Shown one piece after another: positions 28,485 to 37,471 of a DNA stretch of 64,000 nucleotides. Source of the DNA: Streptomyces ochraceiscleroticus (GTDB lineage: Bacteria; Actinomycetota; Actinomycetes; Streptomycetales; Streptomycetaceae). The translations under genes were made by a program, and so were the position numbers. Every line of letters begins with the position of its first letter. The stretch's first letter is position 1. The stretch spans positions 1-64,000 of the forward strand of contig NZ_JOAX01000012.1 of the NCBI RefSeq assembly GCF_000720485.1, written 5' to 3'. The notes beneath the pieces are model-generated. The model was not told where the DNA came from. It saw only the letters and a list, made by a program, of their open reading frames with translations, and ran no database searches.

Positions 28485-29926
28485 CGAAGGGCCTCCGGCG
28501 CCGTCCCGCTGTCCGCCGCCGATCCGCACGCGCAGCCGTCCTCGTCCGCCACGACGCCGACCGAGATGGCGCCGGCCGCCCGCCGACGGCCCCCCTCGCT
28601 GCGCGTCAGCTCGGTGGTGAGGTCGGACCCCTCGACCACGGCCGCCGACTCCGCAGCGGCCCACCGGAAGACGCCCTGGGCCATCGTGGAGGACTCGGCG
28701 GCGGCCCGCTTCGCGTACACCTCCGCGCGGACCCGCGCCACTTCGCGGTCCTTCGGCGCCGCCAGTGCCGCGGTCTCGGCGAGATGGGCGGCCAGCCGCA
28801 GCTCCCCGCGGCCCAGCAGGTCCGCCGCCCGGCGCGCCAGTACGACGGCGCCGCCCGCCGCCTCCGCCAGCTCGGCGGCCAGCTCCGCTTCGGGCGCGGG
28901 CTTGAGGTGCGCTGGGTTCTGGTCGTACCAGCCGCCCCACAGCCGCCACAGGTTGCGCACCACGAACTCCGGCTCGCCGTACGCGGGGTGGAGATACGGC
29001 TTCGCCAGCAGTTCGGCCGGGACCTTGACGCCCTGCAGCACCTCGTCCAGGCGCAGTCCGGCGTTCATCAGCTCCCGCGTCTGGGTGCACAGCGACTCCA
29101 GCAACTCGGCACTGTCCCCGAGGGCCTGCGCGACCCGGGGCGCGCCGACGATCGGCACGCCGTGCCCGGGGAGCAGCACCTCGGCACCCAGCTCCGCCAT
29201 CGCGCGCAGCGCACGCGCCCAGTCCTCCGGGTAGCGCTGTACCTTCTGGGGGTTGCCGGCGTTCGGCGAGTTCCAGATGAACAGGTCACCCGTGCACAGC
29301 GTCTTCAGCTCCGGAATCCAGACGTACGTGGCGTCGTCCGTCTCACCGCGCGCATGGAAGAGCTCGAACGTCAGGTCCCCGTAGCGCAGCGTGAGCCGGT
29401 CCCGGTAGGTGGTGTCCGGGTAGCGGTAGCGGGTCGGCCAGTTGAGCGCCGGCACCCCGAACTGCCGCCGGTTGATCCAGGAGTTGTAGCCGGCCGTCTC
29501 CGTGTAGCGGTCGAAGCGCGCGGCCACCGCCTCATGGGCGACCACCTCGGGAGCGGCCACGCCCCGCGCCCGCGCGTCCTCGTCGAACGGGCCGACTCCG
29601 AAGACGTGGTCCACGTGCCCGTGCGTGTAGACGATGCTGCGCACTTCTTTGCGCGGCGCACTGTCCGTTGCCGCGCCGAACGCCGTCACCGCCGTGTGGA
29701 GGTGCCCGGCTGTGCGGACGTCCCCGGAGTCCACCAGCACCAGCCCGTCCGACCCGGTGTCGAACACCGCCACGTTGGCGAACGCGGGCAGGAACCCGGT
29801 CCGCTCGCCGATGCGCACCAGAGAGTCCCCCGTGTACGCCCCGGAGAGGTGGGCGAGCAGAGTGTCCTGCCCCTGCCAGACACGGTCCACGTAGGCGAGA
29901 TAGTCGTCGGGGCTGTGCTGCGTCAT
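28481..29926 (-). CDS. metallo-beta-lactamase-fold hydrolase with alkyl-sulfatase-like C-terminus
   Basis: 481 residues, probably cytosolic. The zinc motif THGHVDH is at 101-107, with further metal-site segments GETDDATYVW and CTGDLFIW, and GHG near 236. The C-terminal part (~270-400) resembles the alkyl-sulfatase dimerisation region (LHPAYGEPEFVVRNLWRLWGGWYDQNP). The family includes alkyl sulfatases and related hydrolases. It is first in an operon with the MFS gene and divergent from a PucR-type regulator, which suggests a ligand-induced catabolic module. The substrate is not evident. Confidence 0.85.
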   Translation of the reverse strand: MTQHSPDDYLAYVDRVWQGQDTLLAHLSGAYTGDSLVRIGERTGFLPAFANVAVFDTGSDGLVLVDSGDVRTAGHLHTAVTAFGAATDSAPRKEVRSIVYTHGHVDHVFGVGPFDEDARARGVAAPEVVAHEAVAARFDRYTETAGYNSWINRRQFGVPALNWPTRYRYPDTTYRDRLTLRYGDLTFELFHARGETDDATYVWIPELKTLCTGDLFIWNSPNAGNPQKVQRYPEDWARALRAMAELGAEVLLPGHGVPIVGAPRVAQALGDSAELLESLCTQTRELMNAGLRLDEVLQGVKVPAELLAKPYLHPAYGEPEFVVRNLWRLWGGWYDQNPAHLKPAPEAELAAELAEAAGGAVVLARRAADLLGRGELRLAAHLAETAALAAPKDREVARVRAEVYAKRAAAESSTMAQGVFRWAAAESAAVVEGSDLTTELTRSEGGRRRAAGAISVGVVADEDGCACGSAADSGTAPEALR

Positions 29927-30056
29927 AGAAACGGCTCCTTACGAGAGTCGGATGCCGGCCGGTACGACGGGGGCCTTTCGCGGCCGGGCCACCGAGTCTG
30001 AGCCGCGTACGTACCGGACGACATCCGGTGCCGTCACATCGCCCCGGCGTCGGTAC

Positions 30057-30070
30057 TGTGACGCGTCACA
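30057..30070. promoter_or_regulatory. perfect palindrome, putative operator in the divergent region
   Basis: TGTGACGCGTCACA is a perfect 14-bp palindrome within the 202-base region between the metallo-hydrolase/MFS operon and the PucR-type gene. It lies 59 bases before the regulator start. It is a plausible binding site for that regulator or for a CRP/FNR- or GntR-type protein. Confidence 0.5.
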
Positions 30071-30128
30071 ATCTCGTGCTGCCCCTTCGGATGCGGCGCG
30101 GGACCGCACCCGGAGGAAGGAGGCACGC

Positions 30129-31391
30129 GTGCCGCTGTCCGAGGCAGCCCGTGACCTTGCCCTGCGCTGCGAGACACGGGTCAACGAACTGGCCCGCGAG
30201 ATGTCCGGCGACGTGTTCGCGCACATCCCCGGATACGCCGAGCTGCCCGACGACATGAAGGACGTCGAGATCGCCGCCACCGTTCGGCACGGGCTGCGCC
30301 TCTTCATGCGGCGGGTACGCGGCGGGGGCGGCCGCCGCGGCGACCACGCGCTCTTCAGGCAGCGCGCAGCGCAGCGCGCGGAGGAGGGGCTGCCGCTTCA
30401 CCTGTTGCTGCGCACCCACGCGCTGGGCACCTACGCCCTCTGGCGGACGCTGCGCGACGAGGCCCGCCCCGGTGAGGAGGCCGCCCTCACCGAGCTGACC
30501 GACTTCCTCCTCCGCAACCAGGACAGCGTCATCGGGGCGGTTGCCGAGACCTACCTCGACGAGCGCGCCGCGCTGGACGCCGAACGGCGCGAGGAACGGC
30601 GGACCCTCGCGCGTGCCCTGATCGACGGCGCGCCCGCCGCCGACCGGGATGCGCTGGAGGAACTGGGCCTGGACGGTCCCGTCACGGTCCTCGCGCTGCG
30701 CCTCCCGCCGGCCGACGGCCCCGCCCCCGCACCGATCGCGGTCCGCCGCGGCCTGCGGCGCCTGCAGACCGCCCTGGAACGCGAATTCGGCACCGACGTA
30801 CTCCTCAGCCTGGACGCCGTGGGCGGCCACGCGCTCGTACCGGGCGCACCGGAACCCGCCGACGGCCTCGCCGGGCGCCTGGCCCGTGCGTGCGGCGGCC
30901 CGGTGCGCTGTGCCGCCGCACGGTCCGAGAGCCCCGGAGGCGTCCCGCACGCCGCCCGTACCGCCTCCGAGGTGATCCGCATCGCGCACGCCTCCGGACG
31001 GCCCCCGGAGCTCCACCGGCTCGCCGACGTGCTGCTCGAGTACCACCTCTCGCGCCGCGACGAGAGCAGCCCGATGATCGCGGCCCTCCTGGACCCGCTC
31101 GACGGCCGTCCCGAACTGACCGACACCCTGCGCGCCCACCTGGAGACGCGCCAGGACCGCCGCGCGACCGCACGGGCACTCGGGCTGCACCCGAACACCG
31201 TCGACAACCGACTCGCCCGGATCGCCGAACTCACCGGCATCGACCTGGCCTCCCCACGAGGCACCACCCTGGCCCTGTGCGCGCTGCTCCTCAGAGACAG
31301 CGCTCACGACAGCGCTCCGGAACCGCCTTCAGAGAGGGCGCGCCCCGGCCGCTCGCCCTCGGGGGCGGGTCATCCGATGTCGCGCCCGTAG
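30129..31391 (+). CDS. PucR/CdaR-family transcriptional regulator
   Basis: 420 residues. The N-terminal half is helical (RsbR-like sensor region), a central GGDEF-related segment covers ~190-290, and the C-terminus carries the PucR HTH_30 motif RRATARALGLHPNTVDNRL (~335-385). GTG at 30129 is preceded by GGAGGAAGGAGG at 30112-30123, which decides the start over upstream options. It faces the metallo-hydrolase/MFS operon and likely regulates it. Its last 22 bases overlap the end of the convergent prenyltransferase-fold gene. Confidence 0.9.
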   Translation: MPLSEAARDLALRCETRVNELAREMSGDVFAHIPGYAELPDDMKDVEIAATVRHGLRLFMRRVRGGGGRRGDHALFRQRAAQRAEEGLPLHLLLRTHALGTYALWRTLRDEARPGEEAALTELTDFLLRNQDSVIGAVAETYLDERAALDAERREERRTLARALIDGAPAADRDALEELGLDGPVTVLALRLPPADGPAPAPIAVRRGLRRLQTALEREFGTDVLLSLDAVGGHALVPGAPEPADGLAGRLARACGGPVRCAAARSESPGGVPHAARTASEVIRIAHASGRPPELHRLADVLLEYHLSRRDESSPMIAALLDPLDGRPELTDTLRAHLETRQDRRATARALGLHPNTVDNRLARIAELTGIDLASPRGTTLALCALLLRDSAHDSAPEPPSERARPGRSPSGAGHPMSRP

Positions 31392-32293
31392 GCGCGCAGC
31401 GTCCGCAGCGCCTTGAGGGTCACCATCGGGCGGCACTCCAGCGTCGTGCCCGGCGCCCACGCCCGCCAGTTCACCGGCCAGCCGCCGTCCTCCTCCTGAA
31501 GGGCGGCGAGGTGGTCCAGTGCCCGGTCCATCTCCGCGTCCGTGAACCAGCCGCGCGCCGGGGACGCCGGGGTGGGCGCGTAGTCGTACGCGAAGTGGTG
31601 CTCACCGGGCGCGTACCCCTCCGCCACCGGGATCTCGTGCGCCCGCTCGGGCTCCACGACCACCAGCCCCTGCTCCCGTACGAGCCGGCCCAGGCGCCCG
31701 GCGGCGGCAGCGGCGCGTGCCCGGTCCGGCACGCCTTCCAGGAAGCCCAGCGCGGCCTCCGCGCCGTACGGGTGCGTCTTCTCCAGGGACTCCACCGCCT
31801 GCCAGCAGTAGTCCGTGGCCCGGAACAGCCAGGCGTGCCACACCTTGTTCCGGTGCAGCAGCCCGACCACCGGGCCGGTCGCCAGCAGATCGCTCGGCGG
31901 ATCGTCCACCACCGGGATCCAGGGCGCCGCGGGATAGCCGCGCAACGAAGGATGCAGGGCGGGCAGGGCACCTTCGGGGGTGGAGATCTGCGTCAGGTAG
32001 CGGCAGACCTGTTCCACCCGGCGGCCCTCGCAGCGCCCGATGGCGTCCAGTACCGAGAGTGCGTGCGCGGTGTGCAGCGGCTGGCTCACCGGGCCGCGCA
32101 GGTCCGGCTCCAGGGCGTGCCCGTACCCGTTGTCGTCGTTGCGGTACGCGTCGAGCGCGGTCTCGACGGCGTCCGCGCTGCCGCCCAGGAAGTGATGTTC
32201 GAAGCGGCGCTGTTCCAGGACCCGCGCGGTGAGCCAGATGAAGCGCTCGGCGCGCGCCAGAGGGGTCGTCGGTGGACTTGCGGTTTCGGCCAT
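31370..32293 (-). CDS. prenyltransferase/squalene-oxidase-repeat hypothetical protein
   Basis: 307 residues, no signal peptide. It has alpha/alpha-barrel repeats of the terpene cyclase/prenyltransferase type, with QEEDGGWPVNW near the C-terminus as the clearest repeat. No DXDD cyclase motif is visible, so it is probably not a squalene-type cyclase. No neighbour suggests a terpenoid pathway. The function is unknown. It overlaps the 3' end of the PucR-type gene tail to tail. Confidence 0.7.
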   Translation of the reverse strand: MAETASPPTTPLARAERFIWLTARVLEQRRFEHHFLGGSADAVETALDAYRNDDNGYGHALEPDLRGPVSQPLHTAHALSVLDAIGRCEGRRVEQVCRYLTQISTPEGALPALHPSLRGYPAAPWIPVVDDPPSDLLATGPVVGLLHRNKVWHAWLFRATDYCWQAVESLEKTHPYGAEAALGFLEGVPDRARAAAAAGRLGRLVREQGLVVVEPERAHEIPVAEGYAPGEHHFAYDYAPTPASPARGWFTDAEMDRALDHLAALQEEDGGWPVNWRAWAPGTTLECRPMVTLKALRTLRAYGRDIG

Positions 32294-32371
32294 GGCCCGA
32301 CGGTAGGACGGAACCCGCGGCCGGTCAGCGGCTCGCGCACGGCTGCACTCTCAGGGCGGGATACTGGGGTC

Positions 32372-32566
32372 ATGCGGTTGACGGACTTCTGGCAGCGGAT
32401 GGCGGATCACTTCGGCGCGGCGTACGCCGACTCCTTCGCGCGCGACTACGTGATGTCCGAGCTGGGCGGCCGGACCGTCCACGAGGCGCTCGACGCGGGC
32501 TGGAGCGCCAAGGAGGTCTGGCGCGTGGTCTGCGCCGTCATGGACGTGCCGTACGAGAGGCGCTGA
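32372..32566 (+). CDS. DUF3046 family protein
   Basis: 64 residues beginning MRLTDFWQRMADHFG and containing YVMSELGGRTVHEALDAG, the DUF3046 signature. Members are small actinobacterial proteins usually found just upstream of recA, and recA is two genes away here. The function is unknown. GATACT at 32360-32365 ends 6 bases before the ATG, suggesting a leaderless transcript. Confidence 0.88.
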   Translation: MRLTDFWQRMADHFGAAYADSFARDYVMSELGGRTVHEALDAGWSAKEVWRVVCAVMDVPYERR

Positions 32567-32658
32567 CCGCACCGCACCACCCGGATCCGCGTCCACGTCG
32601 ATCCGACGTGACGTGGGTCAGGGCCCGCGTTGTCCGACCCGTACGCGAGACTTGAGCC

Positions 32659-33969
32659 GTGTCCGCGACTCCGAAGCCCACCGGCCCCGACGACCGACGA
32701 CCGAACGATCCGCGCTCCGCTGCGCGGATGCCGCGCTGGCTGCCGCGCGCGATGGTGCTGGCACTCGCCCTGCTGGCCTGTTTCCAGCTCGCGAGCTGGG
32801 CGTTCCACCAGCTCATCTCGCTGCTGCTGAACATCCTCATCGCGTTCTTCCTGGCGCTGGCCGTCGAGCCGGCGGTCGACTGGATGGCGGCGCGCGGCGT
32901 GCGGCGCGGGGTGGCCACCGGGCTGGTCTTCCTCGCCATCCTGGTCGCCGGGGTGGGCTTCATGACCCTGCTCGGCTCCATGCTGGCGGGGCAGATCACC
33001 ACCATGGTCGGTGAGTTCCCGCAGTATCTCGACTCCGTGATCAGCTGGACGAACGAGACCTTCCACACCCACCTCTCGCGCGTGGAGGTGCAGAACAACC
33101 TGCTGAAGTCCGACTGGCTGCAGCGGTACGTCCAGGACAGCGCCAACAACGTCCTCGCCGTCTCCGCGACCGTCCTGGGCTCGCTGTTCAACCTCCTCAC
33201 CGTGGCGCTGTTCTCGTTCTACTTCGCGGCCGACGGCCCCCGGCTGCGCCGCGCGCTGTGCTCCGTACTGCCGCCCACCCGGCAGGCCGAGGTGCTGCGC
33301 GCCTGGGAGCTCGCGGTCGCCAAGACCGGCGGCTATCTGTACTCCCGCGGCCTGATGGCGCTGATCTCCGGCATCGCGCACTACGTCCTGCTGGAGATCC
33401 TCGGCGTGCCGTACGCGCCCGCGCTGGCCATGTGGGTCGGCCTGGTCTCGCAGTTCATCCCGACGATCGGCACGTACCTCGCGGGCGCGCTGCCGATGCT
33501 GATCGCCTTCACGGTGAACCCCTGGTACGCGGTCTGGGTGCTCGGCTTCGTGGTTGTCTACCAGCAACTGGAGAACTACCTCCTGCAGCCGCGGATCACC
33601 GCGCGGACCGTGGACATCCACCCGGCGGTCGCCTTCGGGTCGGTCGTCGCCGGCACGGCACTGCTGGGCGCGGTCGGCGCGCTGATCGCCATCCCCGCGA
33701 CGGCGACGCTGCAGGGCTTCCTCGGCGCGTACGTCAAGCGGTACGAGGTCACGGACGACCCGCGGGTGCTGGGCCGCGGCCGCCGCAGACGGGGCGCCTC
33801 CCTCCTGGCCACGGTGCGGCACATCGTCCACGCGGAGCAGCCGAAGGCGCCGCTGGACGAACGCCGGCGGTCCGGTGGCGAGGACCGGCCGGGAGAGCAG
33901 GGCCGGGGAACGGACGGGGAGCCCGGCACCGACCGGCGCCGGGAGGACGACGGGCCCGCCGACGACTGA
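32659..33969 (+). CDS. AI-2E family transporter (PerM-like membrane protein)
   Basis: 436 residues with about eight membrane helices. The family signature segments are LLNILIAFFLALAVEPAVDW, FIPTIGTYLAGALP, YQQLENYLLQPRI and GALIAIPATATLQ. The C-terminal ~70 residues are charged and disordered. Family members export small signalling or metabolite molecules; the substrate is unknown. GTG at 32659 has no clear ribosome site. It is followed by the recA promoter. Confidence 0.87.
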   Translation: MSATPKPTGPDDRRPNDPRSAARMPRWLPRAMVLALALLACFQLASWAFHQLISLLLNILIAFFLALAVEPAVDWMAARGVRRGVATGLVFLAILVAGVGFMTLLGSMLAGQITTMVGEFPQYLDSVISWTNETFHTHLSRVEVQNNLLKSDWLQRYVQDSANNVLAVSATVLGSLFNLLTVALFSFYFAADGPRLRRALCSVLPPTRQAEVLRAWELAVAKTGGYLYSRGLMALISGIAHYVLLEILGVPYAPALAMWVGLVSQFIPTIGTYLAGALPMLIAFTVNPWYAVWVLGFVVVYQQLENYLLQPRITARTVDIHPAVAFGSVVAGTALLGAVGALIAIPATATLQGFLGAYVKRYEVTDDPRVLGRGRRRRGASLLATVRHIVHAEQPKAPLDERRRSGGEDRPGEQGRGTDGEPGTDRRREDDGPADD

Positions 33970-34014
33970 GCGGTTCCGGGGCCCGTCCCGGGGCTCGGAC
34001 GCGGCGTGGTGCGC

Positions 34015-34044
34015 TTGACACCAAAATCGAACATCCATTCTTAT
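34015..34044 (+). promoter_or_regulatory. recA promoter with embedded SOS (LexA) box
   Basis: TTGACA (34015-34020) is a perfect -35. TCTTAT (34039-34044) serves as -10 with an 18-base spacer. Within the spacer GAAC-ATCC-ATTC (34029-34040) is a LexA/Cheo-type box with an imperfect right half (GTTC expected), the same form I remember for the S. lividans recA operator. LexA bound here would block RNA polymerase. Confidence 0.82.
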
Positions 34045-34181
34045 GAGGGCTACGGCCCCTATTTTCTGGGGGTTCCCTGGAAGTTATCCACAGGTCGAGG
34101 CCGGGTCCGGGCGCATTGTCAGTGGCAGGCGTTAGCGTCATGGACGTGAAGCGATCGACTCAAGCGAACCGGGTGGAACCC

Positions 34182-35303
<1,122 letters not shown>

Positions 35304-35312
35304 TCCCCCGCC

Positions 35313-35960
35313 GTGACCCGCCGAACGCACTGGCCCGACAGCGGCGAGCACGACGCCGCGCCCGTCGCCGATGGCGGCAGCCCGGACAGCGGTGGCCCGG
35401 CCTCGTCGAGGGCCGGGGACGGGCCGCCGCGCACACCCGAGGAGCAGGCGCGGGCGATATGCCTGCGCCTGCTCACCGGAAACCCACGCACCCGGAAACA
35501 GCTCGCGGACGCACTGCACAAGCGGGGCATCCCCGACGAGGTGGCCGAGGATGTGCTCTCCCGCTTCGAGGACGTCGGGCTGATCGACGACGCGGCGTTC
35601 GCCGGGGCGTGGGTGGAGTCCCGGCACCACAGCCGCGGCCTGGCCCGCCGCGCGCTCGCCCGGGAGCTGCGCACGAAGGGCGTGGAGTCGTCGCTGATCG
35701 ACGAGGCCGTAGGACAGCTCGACCCGGAACAGGAGGAACAGACCGCCCGAGAACTGGTCGACCGCAAGCTTCGGTCCACGCGGGGGCTGGACCGCGACAA
35801 GCGCCTGCGCCGCCTCGCGGGCATGCTCGCCCGCAAGGGCTACCCGGAGGGCCTGTCCCTCCGCGTCGTCCGCACGGCCCTCGAAGCCGAAGCGGCGGAG
35901 GACGCGGACGCGGACACGGGCGCCCCGGATTTCCTCGACGAGTACATGCCGGGGGGCTGA
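35313..35960 (+). CDS. recX: RecX, RecA modulator
   Basis: 215 residues. It binds RecA filaments and limits their activity. After a disordered ~50-residue N-terminus, the three-helix RecX repeats are visible: ARAICLRLLTGNPRTRKQL, then DDAAFAGAWVESR-HHSRGL, then the C-terminal repeat. GTG at 35313 lies 10 bases after the recA stop, so the pair is cotranscribed. Confidence 0.93.
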   Translation: MTRRTHWPDSGEHDAAPVADGGSPDSGGPASSRAGDGPPRTPEEQARAICLRLLTGNPRTRKQLADALHKRGIPDEVAEDVLSRFEDVGLIDDAAFAGAWVESRHHSRGLARRALARELRTKGVESSLIDEAVGQLDPEQEEQTARELVDRKLRSTRGLDRDKRLRRLAGMLARKGYPEGLSLRVVRTALEAEAAEDADADTGAPDFLDEYMPGG

Positions 35961-36047
35961 GACGTTGAGGGGAAGGGGCTGAGGAAGGGCCCCAGCCCGG
36001 GGAGGGGCCAGCGCCCGCGGCCCGGGCCGGTTCGAGGAGGCTCTCGG

Positions 36048-36431
36048 TCAGCGAGGGGGATTCACCGGGAGGCCGGCGGCGCGCCAGGACTGGAAGCCGC
36101 CGGTGAGGTCGGTGGCGTGGCGCAGGCCGAGGCGGCGGAGGGAGACGGCGGCGAGGCTGGAGGCGTATCCCTCGTTGCAGATCACGACGGCGCGGAGGTC
36201 GTGGCTCGTGGCCTCGGGCGCGCGGTGGTCGCCGGTCGGGTCGAGCCGCCATTCCAGCTCGTTGCGTTCCACGATCAGCGCGCCGGGGATCGTGCCGTCC
36301 CGCTCGCGCAGCGCCGCGTAACGGATGTCCACCAGCAGTCCGCCGTCCCGCTGTATGGCCGCCGCCTCGTGGGGTTCCACCCGGTCCAGCTCCGCGCGGG
36401 CCTGCGCCAGGAGGTCGTCGATCGCGCTCAT
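36048..36431 (-). CDS. single-domain rhodanese-like protein
   Basis: 127 residues with one rhodanese domain. Catalytic Cys85 sits in the loop CNEGYASS. Such proteins carry sulfane sulfur as a persulfide. ATG at 36431 overlaps the stop of the upstream dioxygenase gene (ATGA) and has GGAGGAG at good spacing; a GTG at 36437 is in frame but collides with that site. Pairing with cysteine dioxygenase and the cysteine-rich leader upstream point to sulfur or cysteine turnover. Confidence 0.9.
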   Translation of the reverse strand: MSAIDDLLAQARAELDRVEPHEAAAIQRDGGLLVDIRYAALRERDGTIPGALIVERNELEWRLDPTGDHRAPEATSHDLRAVVICNEGYASSLAAVSLRRLGLRHATDLTGGFQSWRAAGLPVNPPR

Positions 36432-37093
36432 GCCCACTCCTCCGGACGCTCGATCTCCTCGAGCCGCAGTACGGCGCCGCTGCGGCTGTAGCGCCGCATC
36501 AGGGGGAGCGGCGGGTAGTAGGCGTGTACGGACACGGCGTGGGCGGACGGCGAGGCGTTGAACACCTCGTGCACGTGGTGGGGGCCGAAGGCCCGGCCGC
36601 GGCCGTCGCTGAGCCGCCGTTCGCGGTCCACGTCCTCCGCGAGCTCGAGCGTCTTCCAGCCTTCGGTGGGCAGCCGGACGGCGAGGGACTGTTCGGTCAG
36701 CTCGCCCGCCGCGGCGGCGAAGGCACCCCGCGAACCGCCGTGATCATGCCAGCCGGTGCCCGTTCCGGGCGGCCAGCCGATGAGCCATGCCTCGCTGCCG
36801 CCCGGCCCGTCCAGCCGGATCCAGGTACGGCCCTCGGGGTCGAGGGGGAGCGAGGCGATCAGGCCGGCGTCGGCGGCAGTACGGCGGACGAAGGCGAGCA
36901 GGTCGGAGGCGCTGGGGCCCCGGTCGTCGATGGAGCCTCGGCCATCGGCGGAGGGCTGGTACGAGGTGCGCTGTGGGTGGGGGACCGCGGCAGTGTGCGG
37001 GAAGGGTGAGGTACGTACGTCGGGCACGAGGACCGTCCTGGAGGTCGCGAGGGAGCGCGCGGCGGGCGGTGCGAACCGGCGGGCGGGCGACAT
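36428..37093 (-). CDS. cysteine dioxygenase family protein
   Basis: About 221 residues, cupin fold. The iron ligands are His116 and His118 (GWHDHGG) with a third among the HHVH cluster at 172-175. Cysteine dioxygenase converts cysteine to cysteine sulfinate. The first ~60 residues are low-complexity, so the start is uncertain: ATG 37093 is the first ATG in the likely region, and GTG starts nearer the domain exist. It is transcribed with the rhodanese gene and lies downstream of a leader peptide whose end is cysteine-rich, so expression probably responds to cysteine supply. Confidence 0.86.
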   Translation of the reverse strand: MSPARRFAPPAARSLATSRTVLVPDVRTSPFPHTAAVPHPQRTSYQPSADGRGSIDDRGPSASDLLAFVRRTAADAGLIASLPLDPEGRTWIRLDGPGGSEAWLIGWPPGTGTGWHDHGGSRGAFAAAAGELTEQSLAVRLPTEGWKTLELAEDVDRERRLSDGRGRAFGPHHVHEVFNASPSAHAVSVHAYYPPLPLMRRYSRSGAVLRLEEIERPEEWA

Positions 37094-37284
37094 GCATGCG
37101 CCTGGACGCGTACCGACGTCATGGGACGTGTGCTGACGTTGTGATTCGTGTCCTGACGCCGTGGAGCGCGTGCCTTGAAAGCGGATGTACGCCGGTATGC
37201 CGGTGCGCCGCGCGAAGGGCAACTGTGAGCCGGGACCGGGAACAGTGATCCAGAAGTCCGGAAATCCGGAGGGTTCAGGGATCA

Positions 37285-37348
37285 GGGTCCGGTCAGCAGG
37301 ACGGGCGACACACGCAGCCCGCGTAGCGGACCAGGTCCAGATGGACCC
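37285..37348 (-). promoter_or_regulatory. competing helices overlapping the leader peptide (putative attenuator)
   Basis: GGGTCC(GG) at 37285-37292, just after the leader stop, can pair either with CGGACC (37327-37332) or with GGACCC (37343-37348), both inside the leader codons. GGTCC (37334-37338) can instead pair locally with GGACC (37343-37347). Ribosome stalling at the cysteine codons would change which helix forms. The rest of 37094-37284 has further GC hairpins but no clear T-run terminator. Confidence 0.5.
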
Positions 37349-37379
37349 TCCGCCAGAAGTGCGAGTCGGTGTCAGTCAC
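37293..37379 (-). CDS. cysteine-rich leader peptide (attenuation peptide) of the dioxygenase-rhodanese operon
   Basis: A 28-codon frame starts GTG at 37379 and ends TGA at 37293-37295. It reads VTDTDSHFW, RRVHLDLVRYAGC, then VCRPSC. The HLDLVRYAGC-VC core matches the short actinobacterial leader peptides found before sulfur genes, whose terminal cysteine codons sense charged tRNA-Cys. Cysteines are at positions 22, 24 and 28. The predicted start point falls about at the GTG, so the message may be leaderless. It is encoded on the same strand ~200 bases before the dioxygenase gene. The frame, position and motif together make it convincing; translation is not proven. Confidence 0.8.
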   Translation of the reverse strand: MTDTDSHFWRRVHLDLVRYAGCVCRPSC

Positions 37380-37386
37380 GCTCCGG

Positions 37387-37416
37387 AGTGAAGCACGGGA
37401 TTCGGGCGACGGTCAA
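37387..37416 (-). promoter_or_regulatory. putative promoter of the leader/dioxygenase operon
   Basis: On the minus strand TTGACC (37411-37416) and TTCACT (37387-37392) are spaced 18 bases apart. The -10 ends 7 bases before the leader GTG, which implies transcription from about the first base of that codon. Confidence 0.5.
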
Positions 37417-37434
37417 TCGAGAAATGGACGCAGT

Positions 37435-37459
37435 GGCTGATCACGGCCAATGATCAGCC
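37435..37459. terminator. inverted repeat after the FAD monooxygenase gene
   Basis: GGCTGATCA (37435-37443) and TGATCAGCC (37451-37459) form a perfect 9-7-9 inverted repeat just beyond the monooxygenase stop (37472) and before the leader promoter. It may end the upstream transcript or act as an operator. No T run follows. Confidence 0.45.
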
Positions 37460-37471
37460 GATCCGCGACGA

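Noticed and set aside
31370..32293. Terpene cyclase assignment for the prenyltransferase-fold gene
   Set aside because: No DXDD or DDXXD motif is visible, and no terpenoid pathway genes are nearby.
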